In this document: piece by piece, positions 46,408 to 58,272 of the stretch
Position numbering within the stretch: the stretch's first letter is position 1
How the letters are laid out: each line of letters starts with the position of its first letter
Translations under genes and position numbers: made by a program
Source: Leucocoprinus leucothites
Lineage: Eukaryota > Basidiomycota > Agaricomycetes > Agaricales > Agaricaceae
Assembly: GCA_013368445.1 (NCBI GenBank)
Contig: JAACJO010000026.1
Coordinates: 310,001 to 374,000 of the forward strand
Direction of reading: 5' to 3'
DNA: 64,000 nt
The notes under the pieces: model-generated
Seen by the model: only the letters and a program-made list of their open reading frames with translations
What the model was told of the DNA's origin: nothing
Databases searched by the model: none

Positions 46408-48615
46408 TCACTCGCTCATCATTTCGACGCGGATCTGGTCAATCAACTTCCGCGCTCTCTCATTCCGTAACTGTACAACACACTTGTATGGCTTAGGATG
46501 ACTAGAAGTAGAGATAAGCCTTGCGCGAACGAACGAGGAAAAGGCGATGGACGAACCTCGTCAAGCCGGACTCCAGATCAACTTGAGGGATGATTTCTTT
46601 ACCATCCGGCCCTTTGGCTTTCTTGACTTCGTACAAACTCAAGACTGTAGCCATCGCCAACCAAAGACTGACATCGGCAAGATGACGTCCTGGGCAAATT
46701 CTGTTATTCAATCGACAACCGAGTTAGTTAACTGATGCGCCACAGATATATTAACTCGGAGATGGCTTACCGTCGTCCAAAACCGAATTGTGCCAGAGGC
46801 TCGGGTTCTTCTTGTCCGCCCTGTGATTTCGGAAGGTAGCGAGAGGGCTTGAATGTGCTGGGATCGTGGTACACAGCATCATTCATGGAAATACCTCTGG
46901 GATACACTGGTAAACACCGTACTCTAATATGTGACTTCAATGTCCTTACCGTGTGTTGGCGAAGACAAGAGAGCCTTTCGGAATGAGCATGCCTTTGTAC
47001 ACATCGTCTTCAACGGCTCTGTGCGGGACACCTAAAGAGGCATGAACGATGAGATCCTTAAAAGCCAAGTAATGATCACTGACCACCTGGAACGGCATTC
47101 AGCCATCTAAGCAGAGGAATGAATAACATGGTCGTTAGAGAAGCTCTGCGTTATTGATTGCTCACCGATGTGTCTCCTTCACAATGCAGTCTACGAATGG
47201 TAGTGAGTCACGATCAGTAATCTCGGGTAATCGTGATCCATCCAAGAATGCATCAATTTCCGCTTGAGCGCGCGCCTGACACTCGGGGTAGAGTGTCATC
47301 GCGAGCAAGAAAATTGAAAGGTTCGACCATGTCTGAATTTTGAAATGGAGTGTGAATTTTGATCCACGTTGATACAGCACTCAAAACTCACTGTGTCTGC
47401 CCCTGCACAGTAAATGACAGCGGCGGCTCCTTTCACATCATCAAATTCCTCTTCTGTCTCGAGCCCATCTTGGTTCAGGCGTTCTAGATGATACGAGAGG
47501 AAGGACGGCTTCGCTGTTCCCTCAGCCTAGAGGTAATTTAGTTAGTTTATACAGAAGTTCAACGAGAACCAGGCCTACCATCTGTTTCCTCACTTGGGCA
47601 AATGGGTACTCGTGTAAGGCCCGGATGTACTTGTTGAACTCTCTAGCTTTCTCGGCGAAGTATGTTCCAGGGAACCATGAAGGGAAGTGTTGCACTATCA
47701 ATAGCCACGCGGATCAGGGGTGAGTTACATGCGGACTCGGAGCAGATGAGAAACTGACAGATAGGGAATAAATCAACTGGGGTACCCCCGGGCGGACCGC
47801 AGTGAGTCAGCGCATAGCCACTGTCTTCAGCGATCTTGATATATGGGTCATCATCCGATTTAATTTCATGTCCATAAGCGATTCGAATGATGATGGAAGT
47901 GGAAAACCTGCATTCAGTTTCAGAAGTCAGAATATTCAGTCGGTTAAACATGTATTTGGAGCTATAGCGACGAGTAATGATGGACTTACCGACGTGTCAT
48001 GGCTTCATGTTCACCTGGATTGTCAAGCAGGTTCAAAGCCAAACGACGAGCTTCGCGAAGTTGGATAGGCTGGTACTGAACTACTTTCTGTTTTGAGAAG
48101 TACTGCTGAAGGAGGCGTCTGTGCTTTTGGAAACGTTTTCCGTATCCAATGAAAGTCAGCGTCGGTACCCAACCCATTCTGGCAGTGGTATGGAGCGTCA
48201 CTACTTGGAGCGTTTGAAGGCAGTGGGGGGTCTTACATATCAAGAATAGGAAACGGGGGCCTGTCACTATAGTTCCAGCTGCGTTTTTCCATGAGGTCAA
48301 TGGCAGCTTCGGCCGTATTCAGAATGATCATGTTGCGATTAAACACACGAAGCAACATGACATCCCCTACAATCGGGCTTGAGAGGAGAACTACGCAAGG
48401 GAGAATTAAGTCGACGAACCATATATCTTTGACCATGCTGCGAACTGGTCTTCCGGAGCCATGGGAGGAATGTGGCGTAAATGACCAAGGATAGGGTCTG
48501 CAGGAGGGCTTGGGGGAAGAGGAAGAGCAGATTTCTTCCTGTTCTTAAGCCAGACCGTTGCGACAGCGAGAACGACGAGGAACAAGCGAATACTCATTCT
48601 GGCGAGGAATACCAA
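46408..48615 (-). CDS. Cytochrome P450 (gene C of tandem trio)
   Basis: Nearly the same exon structure as gene B, with very similar residues throughout, so the two are a recent tandem duplication. The anchor is MSIRLFLVVLAVATVWLKNR (first in-frame ATG six residues earlier at 48615). Motifs: LPLPPSPPADPILGHL, DVMLLRVFNRNMIILNTAE, YGKRFQKHRRLLQQYFSKQ, AVIYCAGADT, KETHR, and RICPGRHLADVS after the intron that splits the haem loop. It ends IRVEMMSE. All joins keep frame. The DNA upstream does not match the block found before genes A and B. Confidence 0.88.
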
Positions 48616-48954
48616 GAGTATGAGCCAGTGTCCGGTTTTGAGATCATTTCTTATAAGTCTTGGGACGGTCTTGTTACGTGAGCTTCTGCTCGTTTAGGAG
48701 GATGACAGATCGTTAACGGGCCAAGGTAGCGTGAGCGTTGTGAGAATTCATAGATAACAGGCTTGAGAAAAAGATGGCCAGGCGATCCATCAATCCAGAA
48801 AATTACGTGCCTTATACAAGGAGCCCATGGAGCGAGATGTGTTCCGATCATATTTGTCAAGGTGTGATCCCGTCATGGGTTGTTACTCAATTCAGAGGCT
48901 CCGTTAAGAGTGCTTCTAGAGTGCGACTACTGTCACCAGAAACAAATCCGGATC

Positions 48955-49027
48955 TGTGATCGCCAACGAAAGTACACATGAATTAAATCAAGAATTAAAA
49001 CCGGCGCCTGAATCGTGACCTACCACC
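48955..49027 (-). repeat. Short repeat, copy 1
   Basis: Shares ACGAAAGTAC near one end and TCGTGACCTACCAC at the other with the reverse complement of 50582-50655, at the same spacing. The ends of each unit are roughly inverted copies of each other. Confidence 0.55.
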
Positions 49028-50581
49028 GATTCTATCCAAGAATCAAAATCCACAATTGGTTTGATGATGGATAAGGGGCTTTGGCCTTGAATTAGAACCG
49101 AGAACAGCCGAGGAACCTAAAAATCAATTGAGTTGATGTCTCGTGATCGTTGTACGGGGATGTACCAGAAAGAAAAGAAAACCTCGGTCCCGAATAAGGC
49201 CCGGCTGGTTAAGAAACCGATTTGACGGCCTCCCGGGCGGTGGAGCAGACCACCAGCCCGGAGCACCCTATACCGCCATCTTCCCGCGCCCACCGCACCC
49301 TGGAGGTACCTTGTGTCCACTGTGTCGAGTGCGTAATAATAAAAGTTTCTTAGCATTGTATGTAGTCAACGGGACCAGTGATGATGGTCGCCCATTCCAA
49401 ATGCAGCTAATACAAACTGTAAAAGCCACGTAGGTGTATCATCGATCTAATAAAACCTTATGTCTTCGTCTCTTATCTCTACTGGCTAAACACTCCCTCC
49501 TTATGTGTACTATCACCCGAGGCTTAATACCCATTAAAGAAGGCCTAAGTTGGAGTGGTTGAGCCATATTCTCCGTTTCTCTAATTTCATATTGTTTTAC
49601 AAACATGACTATTGGAGATGATAGTCATATTACTACCTCAGAAATAAAAACAAACAGTATGATAGTCCAAGGATGTGCAGTGAACTTTTCACCTGATTCA
49701 TTGTTACATAAAATATCAGGACAATACAATATTTATGTGTTTAAAGTAGTGGGTGACGCTCTCGCTCCCAGGCCGACCACCCAATGGCCAATAAAAACCA
49801 AGGGCGGCACATCACTCCCGAAGCACAGTCCTGCACTCTAACTAAACATGATGTACCCACGAAAACAACACCATGCTACCAAAGGAAACAAGAACAAGAG
49901 AGAATCTAGAGAAGAAATGAAATGCAAGACAATATACCTAACCTGTGTATTTTTCATTGAGTCGAGTCGGTCATCATCGCATTTTTGCTCACATTTTCGA
50001 AAAAATCACCATGTACAAGCTTCAACCACTGATTGTTGGGACCGGAGGTTCATTCCGAAACTCAGATCAACAGTCACAGTGTAGTATCTGCTACACGATC
50101 CTTGGTACTTATTCAACGAAGCCCTGGTCTAACTTACCATACGCTGGATATAGTTTACCATTGTGTCATTGATATCATCACTTTTTAACTGTAATACCGT
50201 ATTTTCAAGTACTTATCATGTTGTGATGGTCTCAGTACAGATATGTATTTATTTACAGGATCTTGGCAATCTCGCAAATCAGGAGATCCTATATTGGAGG
50301 ATTGGTAGAGGCGGGATAAGGGGGGACTTGATGCGCCCGAGGCTTGATGCGCTTGAGTCCGAGGCAGAAACTTACCGAAAGAATGGCCGGATGGCCGCCG
50401 AGTCCACTGATGCCAACCCCTTGTCTTGACCATAATAGGATGAAATCGGACCCTGTCTTATTCGGATCCGAGATTTTCTTTTCCTTCTGGTCGAGCCCGT
50501 CGTTGTACAGTGCTTAGTTCGTGACGACGCCCTTGATTCTTCATCGAATCAATTGTCTATTTCATTCCTGGCATGGAACAT

Positions 50582-50655
50582 GTGGTAGGTCACGAATTAA
50601 ATGAAGAATTAATCTCGTGGATTGATTCTTTAGTACTTTCGTGACCGGCCACCGA
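50582..50655 (+). repeat. Short repeat, copy 2
   Basis: Inverted relative to copy 1. Its own ends form an inverted repeat: GTGGTAGGTCACGAA on the left and, read from the other side, GTGGCCGGTCACGAA on the right. A tiny non-autonomous element is possible. Confidence 0.55.
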
Positions 50656-51103
50656 ACTGGCCTTGTCTCTAGTGTGTACAGTTCCAAGAAATAAATTACA
50701 CTGTGTTCTTGCCGAAGCCCATCTATGGAATTAGATCCGGTTCTTGACTTGTAATTCGATAATCAGAACGAAGTGAAAGCATCTGAAGCATGGCAATAGT
50801 ATCGCAACCAATCTTGTGATGACGGTGGGCTGTGATCCGCCGGGCTAATTTGTTCCTTGTAGCACAGGGAAAGCAGCAAAAAGCATATAGGAGGAGAACT
50901 CAAACGTTCAACGTTCAAAATTCAAGCTTTCAAGTTGTGCCAGTGCTCAAAGCAGTCGAAATCCAAAGGAGGCCTATTTTAGCACTGGGCGCCAAAGTAG
51001 GCAACGCGTCATCAATACATAAATCAACTTTCCCACGCTAGCTACTACATCAACACCGTTGTGAACATCCCTCAGCCTCTTTCCTGAACTACACCCTCCC
51101 ATC

Positions 51104-54100
51104 ATGAGTTGCTCTCAGAATTCTGGGAGCTCGTACCCCCAACAGAACTATGGCGCTGGTGCCAAATGGATCAAGAATCTTACAAGGGAGCGGCTAAGCA
51201 ACTTTCACGGCGGCCATTTCGCCGACGTTAACCTCTCTTCTGTGCTCTTCACCCACCGTCTGGATGGGCCGGACTTCGTGAAACTTAAAGTGTGAGTGAG
51301 GATCTTAGAATAATATACCAGTCACTTAGCATTCTGTTACGCAGGTGGAGTGCACCTGGACTCTCCAAGCCTTCCTTTGAGGAGGCCATGAAACAGAAAT
51401 TCAAGGCAGCCAAGAAAGTATGTGGCCTGTGATTGTTCTTTGAGCTTGTTCTAATTAAACGAAGGGTGACTCTTTCGGTCCATCTTGTGAGTACTTTTTG
51501 CTGCTCAAATTCTCTTGTACTAATGTTCAACCTGATAGGGGTAAGCGGTGCACCGAGTTCTTGTCTTTGGTCATACCTTATCTAGTCATAGACAAACCAC
51601 TGGTGGAAAGTTTCGGTTATCATACCGGAATACTTCAAACAGTATGAGCGCGTCCAGTGTAAGTTTGAACCTCATCTTCACCGAACATTGTTAATTGATG
51701 CATTCTTAGTCGATTTTGACCCGGGATGCGAAGCAATGATTTACACAGTTGATGGACTCCCTCTTCAAGGTACATTGTGTTCTCCCATCTTAAAACACGG
51801 GCTTATAAGGATTTTAGGCATTACTGGTGGTTCTGGAGGTGACCGTCGGGTAGAGTATATCATCCCGCCTGAAGCAAGGGCAGAAGGCCATCATGAATTT
51901 GTCATCGAGTCTAGTTGCAATGGAATGTTTGGCGTCCCATGGAATGGTGATACCATCCAACCTCCAGATGTGTGTGCCAGCCATAAATTCCATTCCTTGT
52001 CGAGCTCACTTCCCTGTTAGATGAACCGCTACTTCACTCTTGCTTCGGCAGACCTCGTGGTTCCTAATCAGGAGGGGTGGGGTCTCGTCTGGGACTTCGA
52101 GGCACTTAAGCAGATCACGGATACTCTCCCGGGAAATACTCCGTAAGTTTTTTTTATATTATGACTGGGGCGGAATGCTGATGAGATGCAAGACTGCAAA
52201 ACAAGGCTTTGGTAACGGCCAATGAAATTATGAATGTCTTCAAGCGTGGGGATGCCGCTGCAATTGCAGCTTGCAGACAGAAAGCACAAGAAGTGTTTGG
52301 TGAGGGCTGGGAAGCAAAGGGCGCGGCCGTGTATGACGAAGGCCCAGAAAGGTCGAATGTGTGGGGTATCGGACAGTAAGCATCTCTTTGCGTCTTCTAT
52401 CGACTAATAACTCATCATTTTGAAGCTGTCACATCGATACCGCCTGGTTATGGCCCTACTCCGTTACCCAACAAAAGGTTGCTCGGTCGTGGGCCACCCA
52501 AATCGACCTCATGGAGCGATACCCCGAGCATCGATTCACATGCAGTTCAGCTCAGCAGTACAAGTGGCTTGAGCAACTCTATCCTCCTCTTTTCGAGCGC
52601 GTCAAGGAGAAAGTGCTTGAAGGAAAATTCCATCCTATTGGAGGCTCTTGGGTGGAGAATGATTCGAACATGCCCTCTGGGGAGGGTTTGATCCGGCAGT
52701 TCTTGTTCGGTCAGCGATTCTTTGAATCTAGGTTTGGGAAGCGGTGTGAAACGGCATGGCTGCCTGACTCGTTTGGATTGACTGGGTCCCTACCTCAGCT
52801 CATCCGTGGTGCTGGTGTGTTATGTCTCTTACCGCTATGATGACTTCCAGTGATGCTGATGGTTATCAGGTATGACGTATTTCTTCACCCAGAAATTATC
52901 TTGGTGAGTCCATCCTCGTTCCATCGTCGAGTTCCTGGATTCACCTGATCGACGCATAGGAATAACATGTAAGCATCAGACCCGATTGTCTCGAGTTGAC
53001 CCTCATCATTTGTAGTAATGTTTTCCCCCACTCAACATTCAACTGGGTGGGCATCGACGGTACTCAAGTCCTCTGTCATATGACACCTGGTGAGCTCGTC
53101 TATCCATCGGCATTCTCAACCATTTGTAATCCTCCTTCCAGTTGAAACGTACAATGCGCAAGCTACTGCTGGTGACATCAACAAAGGATTGACGAATCAC
53201 AAAGTAAGCCCTTCCCCGTGGACAAGATGGGTCGTTTGTGATTTTGGAGCATTATAGAACCTGGAATCATCTGACACGGCTCTCCTTGTTTTTGGAAATG
53301 GCGATGGCGGAGGTGGACCTCTCTTCAGAATGCTTGAAAATGTTCGTTGTGGGAGCTCTCGGGATACAATGGCGACTAATGTTTGCTACTAGCTGCGACG
53401 CCTCAGGGCAGTCACTAACACTCACCGCGAACTACCACCTGTCAGCATGGGTCACTCTGTGGACGAGTTCTTCAAGGACATCGAACAGTCGACAGAGGAA
53501 GGCAAGACCTTACCGAACTGGTACGTCAAGAAACCTTGTGAGCATGTATTGTCACTAATGGCTTGAGCTAGGCATGGTGAATTGTATCTCGAGGTAGGTT
53601 AGCCTCCGCAAACCGGAACATAATCAAACTCATTGCTCTTTGTTTGATGTTCCCCCAATAGTTCCACAGAGGTACCTACACATCTCACGGTGAGTTTCAC
53701 TTGGATATGCCCCATACTTTGACTCTGAGATTCTCGTCTCGTCCTTAGGCTCCATCAAGAAAGGAAATCGTCATTCAGAGATCCTTTTGCGCGATGCGGA
53801 ACATCTTGCCACCTTGGCATCCCTTAGCAGTGACGGTTACGCCTACCCAAAGGGGAAGATCGATGAAAACTGGGAAAAGGTTCTTCTAAATCAATGTGCG
53901 TCCATTCGTACTCATTCGGCACCTGGGCTCACAAAAGTGCTTGTCTAGTCCATGATGTTCTTCCCGGCTCAGCCATGTGCGTTCTTTGTCTGTAGAAACC
54001 TTGACCTGCTCTATTGACAAGCCTTTAGTGGCATGGTTTACGACGATGCCGAAAAACTTTATGCGGAAGTGAAAGCGTCAGGCGAATCCATCATTGAGGA

Positions 54101-56151
54101 CGCTCTTTCGGTCCTCTTCCCCGACTCATTACCCCTTTATACCAAGATGAAGTACTTCAGAAACCATCACAGCAAAATTATCGGTTACAATACGACGTTC
54201 CTTCCCCGTTGGGACATTATTAAGATTCCGCTCGATGGGGCCAGTCCGGCGTTGAAGGCACATATTCTGCAAGCGAGCGATGATGGCAAGGAGGGGTATG
54301 CCGTAATGCAAACCCCAGCTGGTAGTCAAGTTGGACAGTCGAGGAATGCAAGCACTTCACTCCATGCGCAGCTGTTCCCTGCCTCTGGTAAGTCACCAAC
54401 GAAGAATTGTGGTGTACGGCCTCTCACGCTAGTTGACAGTCTACACGAATGGCTCCGATCACTTCGTCCTCCGCAACTCGAGCGTACAGTTGACCATTTC
54501 CAAAGGCCGTATTACTAGTTTGTTCGACGTCAAGCTTGGGTGGGCTCCTCAAGTTTCATGTTCTTCATCTCGCTCATGCCTTGAGTAGCCGCGAGCTTAT
54601 TGCCGAAGGCCAAACTGGTGGGCTCGTCATATTCGAAGATCGCCCGAACTACTGGGACGCTTGGGGTATGGACTATCTCGTAATGCGTCATTTTCGGACT
54701 TCCAAGCTCATAATATGTGCCTCTTCCCAGACGTCGAAATCCACCACTTGGAGACCGCTCGGCAACTCGAATTCAATAACGTCACCGTCATATCGCAAGG
54801 CCCGCTCCGAGCAGCTGTCAAAGCTGAGGTTCGATATGGGCAAAGTCTCATTAGTGTCACAGTAAGTCTGATTTTGACGGGTCCAATCATAATTAAATGG
54901 CTGAATCTCCACCCAGATTTCCCTGGATGCCACGTCGGCTACGACCAAGCCCAACTCGCGCTCATTATTCAACTTTGACACTGTGGTTGACTGGCACCAA
55001 CGCCATGAGCTCCTCAAGTGTAAGGGTTCTATGAAATGGATTTAAGCTGGCCTGTACCTGACATTAACCTCCCAGTTGAGCTGCCTCTCAACATTTCAAA
55101 CCCTAACGCGACGTACGAAACCCAATTTGGCTATGTTCAGCGACCAACACACAAGAATACAACATGGGATATTGCTAAGGTGAATGACTCGTTGTGCCAG
55201 CTGCCACAATTGCTAAAATTATTGCATTACTAGTTCGAAGTTTGTGGCCACAAGGTACGTGTAAATGCTTCCTTCCGCTCCGCCCACTGACGCTTCTCCG
55301 TGAAGTACGCCGATTTCAGCGAATTCGGCTATGGTGTCGCAATTCTCTCTGAGTCTAAGTATGGATTCTCCTGTATTGGAAATGTGTTGCGCATCTCTCT
55401 CTTGAGGGCGGCCACGGCACCAGATGCGGAGCAGGATCAAGGTAAGGAAATCCAAGTCTTACTTAGGACTGTACATGAGCTCTCTACAGGTCTTCACCAC
55501 TTTGCATTTGCTATCCTTCCCCACGAAGGTTCTTTCCTCGAATCGGATGTTCCGCAAGCCGCCTATCTCTATAACTCTCCATTACGAGGTATGTGTGGTG
55601 ATGTCGGCCATTGAGTGGACTTAGTGCTGACGAAGATGCAAGTCCGCATAACTACCAATAGCAACGACTCCATTTCATCTTCCCATTTTAAGTCACCTTT
55701 CACCATCTCTGGAGCACGCAACGTCATCCTGGAAACTGTAAAACGTGGAGAAGACGATGATTTCGCCTCGTCGATCTCAACCTCTGATTCGGGACCGGTG
55801 ACAGTAATTTTGAGGCTTTACGAGGCTTTTGGGGGACATGCCAAGGTTCAATTGAATATCGTACGCCACGTCTCAGTGGCAAAAGCCTTTGTCACAAACC
55901 TTTTGGAGGACGAGGAACAAGAGCTGAGCGTCACTCGTGTTGACGGATCAGGTAGCAGTGACAACACAAACGATGACCCGGGGTGCTCAATGCCTTTGAG
56001 CTTCCGAGGTTTCGAGGTTAAGACAATTAAGCTTGTCACCGGTGCGCCTTCTCCTTCCCCCGCCACCAAAAAAGAGTCAGTCGTCCCTCTCTTCCCACTT
56101 TTCGTTGTAGCTTATTTGAACCATTCTTTACAGCAAGAAGAAGAGGAATAG
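51104..56151 (+). CDS. AMS1: Class II alpha-mannosidase (GH38), vacuolar type
   Basis: Removes alpha-linked mannose from free glycans in the vacuole or cytosol. It matches the AMS1 type, which has no signal peptide. Many exons, over 1000 residues. The N-terminus ([17 protein letters not shown], then [16 protein letters not shown]) is typical of the class. The GH38 catalytic domain carries [10 protein letters not shown] (zinc-binding His and Asp), [37 protein letters not shown] (nucleophile Asp), [28 protein letters not shown], the acid/base region, and [14 protein letters not shown]-terminal beta domains follow, with [20 protein letters not shown] and [20 protein letters not shown]. The final exon beyond about 56080 is uncertain: an intron may lead to QEEEE and the stop at 56151. 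All active-site residues I can place are present. Confidence 0.92.
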
Positions 56152-56406
56152 CTGGGTCAATGTTGACCGGGATCGTTTACTAGCTTGTGAAATGTGAGGG
56201 TGTGATCCTGTACCGATTGCCTTTGTACTATAGCTCACAGTTCATGCTGTATTCGAACCCCCGGATTCGTGTTTGTACAATCGTCTAATTCCATGTCTCT
56301 GTCCCTGTGGTATACACTGCCTTGAATTACTAATGAGTGATCGTGAAGTCTATGATTATGTGGAAAATCAGAATGGTATATCCCCCTAGTCCCTCTTCCA
56401 TTCCTT

Positions 56407-56844
56407 CTAACTTCTAATGGTCCTACCCCTTACAGCATCAGCGCCGTCCCCGGTTGCTTCTGCTGCGATCAATCTGATCCAATCATAACAACGATCACAG
56501 TCAGCTTTGGTGTGCAAGTTGCAAGAGCCGGTGGCTCTGCTCCCAGAATTCTGAGTGGCGTTTGCCTTCACCCCAATGGCATAAATGTTGATGGGCTGGC
56601 GCTCCTGAGAAGCCGTTGAGATACTGATGTGATGTGGTTCCTTTCCAGCTAAGATGGTACTTACCTCTAGGTAAAACCCGTTGTCGTCTTCAAAGTTAGC
56701 ACCGAGTTTTTTAATAAGGTTGTTTTGGACGTTGGCGCCCCTGTTGTTCAAGGGGCGGAAGTCCTGATTGCAGGAGAAGCACATCTCGTTGCCGTGGTCC
56801 AGGCAAAAGGTGAAGCGGTTGACGGTAATAACTTTACCGGACAT
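56407..56844 (-). CDS. Cys/His-rich protein with two CHCC modules (copy 4)
   Basis: Far from the other three copies but with the same plan. Exon 1 starts MSGKVITVNRFTF and has FCLDHGNEMCFSC followed by DFRPLNN. After an intron near 56615-56665 come ERQPINIYAIGVKAN and the second module SCNLHTKADCDRCYDW. Each module has C-x2-H-x4-C-x2-C. The linker after the first module and the residues around PLN/PIN are conserved across all copies. It lies tail to tail with the mannosidase gene. Confidence 0.78.
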   Translation of the reverse strand: MSGKVITVNRFTFCLDHGNEMCFSCNQDFRPLNNRGANVQNNLIKKLGANFEDDNGFYLEVSTILAGKEPHHISISTASQERQPINIYAIGVKANATQNSGSRATGSCNLHTKADCDRCYDWIRLIAAEATGDGADAVRGRTIRS

Positions 56845-58272
56845 CGTTAAGGGAAAGTGTGATGAGGCGGTGGTGTTGTGATAGGTGAACTTAAGGAAAT
56901 GAAGCCCGGGGTGGCAGGCAAAATTATCGCCAACTCCCTAGATTCTGACCGTAGGTTCATATACCAAGGCAACCTGTGGTTGGGAATTTACTTCGGCAGT
57001 AAATGTGGAGCGAGCATCACGTCTCAACTGACACAGAGTTCGATCTCAGCGCTGGTTTCGTCGGCAAGGTTCCCAAGTATCAATTGATACAGGCTTGATC
57101 GAGCTTACTCTCACCGCTCTACAGGATGCGAGCGAAATTTCAAATCACACTGCCCCAATTCAGTGTATCAAGGTACCCCTGACCCCGCCTCACCAAACGC
57201 TTATCCCTCCCATCATTCAGCGAGCAATTATCCATCAGTATACCTGACGTAGATAATCTAGACTAAGCGCCCACCGGCATGGACGGATCATATAATTCTC
57301 GCAAGCAAGCTCCATCAGATCTATTGTTTCTCAATTGGACTGGTCTATGATTAATGATCATTGATAGGTGAGCACTTTGATACAATTACTGTCACTTGAG
57401 CTCTCTGCCCAGCTCTTATTTTTCAATCGGCTACGGTGTTTCTGGGAGCTTCATTGAGAAGAGGCGGCCCCCACATCATGCTGCCCATCAACTGAGCACT
57501 CTGAGGAGTGGATTACCTTGGTGCAGATACGACAGGCTCGTTACAATAGCATGGTGCTCTACAACTCATTCCACGTTCTAGTATCAGTTTGAAATAGAGT
57601 AGAGTGGACCCAAGCGCCAGAAACCACCCGAAAATCTGTAAGGCTCCGAGGATGCAGGTCATTTCACAGGCATTTTGTTTGAGTTCCTGCCATATCCATG
57701 TCTGGACGATTTACACCGGCCCCAGGATCTAATCACTTACATTTCCAACCCACCCCCGCCTGAGGATCATCTTCCTGTTACGATAAGCATGCCTGGATTT
57801 GTCCTTTCTCAAGTCACGAGTCACAATAGACCATCGCGAATCCACGTGACTTTATCGTTCAGTACCTAACCTTTGGAGATACGATGCGCTCAGAATATTA
57901 CGCTCAATCTTCGCTCCACAAAAATACCCCATGTTAAGCTCCATGACCCATTCATATTGGGTTTACGTGGCTTGTATTCAAATATTGGCAATCCATTGGG
58001 ACGCTCTCGATCCGGCTCTCTTCTGGGTGCGTAATTCGGTGCTGTAGAAGCCAGATAACCATTCACCACCAGTCTCTTGTTCGACCAATAGCACACCTGA
58101 CACGAGCATATGAGCGTTCTTCGCGAACTCACATTATCATCGTAAACCATACTTCCTTTGATGACAAAAGGATGATAAAAATAACTTATTGCCCCAGGCG
58201 CGAACTATGAGACTGGCTAAGCCTATTTGAAGGGACCGGGCGTCTGTGGTGCCATGGTGCTTGACCTCCACT
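56845..58272. other. Intergenic DNA, no gene seen
   Basis: Promoter side of copy 4 and of the MFS gene, which diverge. Open frames are short and unrecognised. Confidence 0.45.

Larger units (their letters stand above)
48616..51103. other. Repeat-bearing DNA without a gene
   Basis: No open frame here resembles a known protein. It includes the promoter of P450 gene C, two inverted copies of a short repeat (48955-49027 and 50582-50655), and AT-rich stretches with short direct and inverted motifs such as GAATTAAAT and AAGAATCAA. This may be decayed mobile-element DNA. The mannosidase promoter lies at its right end. Confidence 0.5.

Noticed and set aside
49117..49433. Overlapping 79- and 96-codon frames
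   Set aside because: Composition looks like chance GC-rich sequence and there is no known motif.
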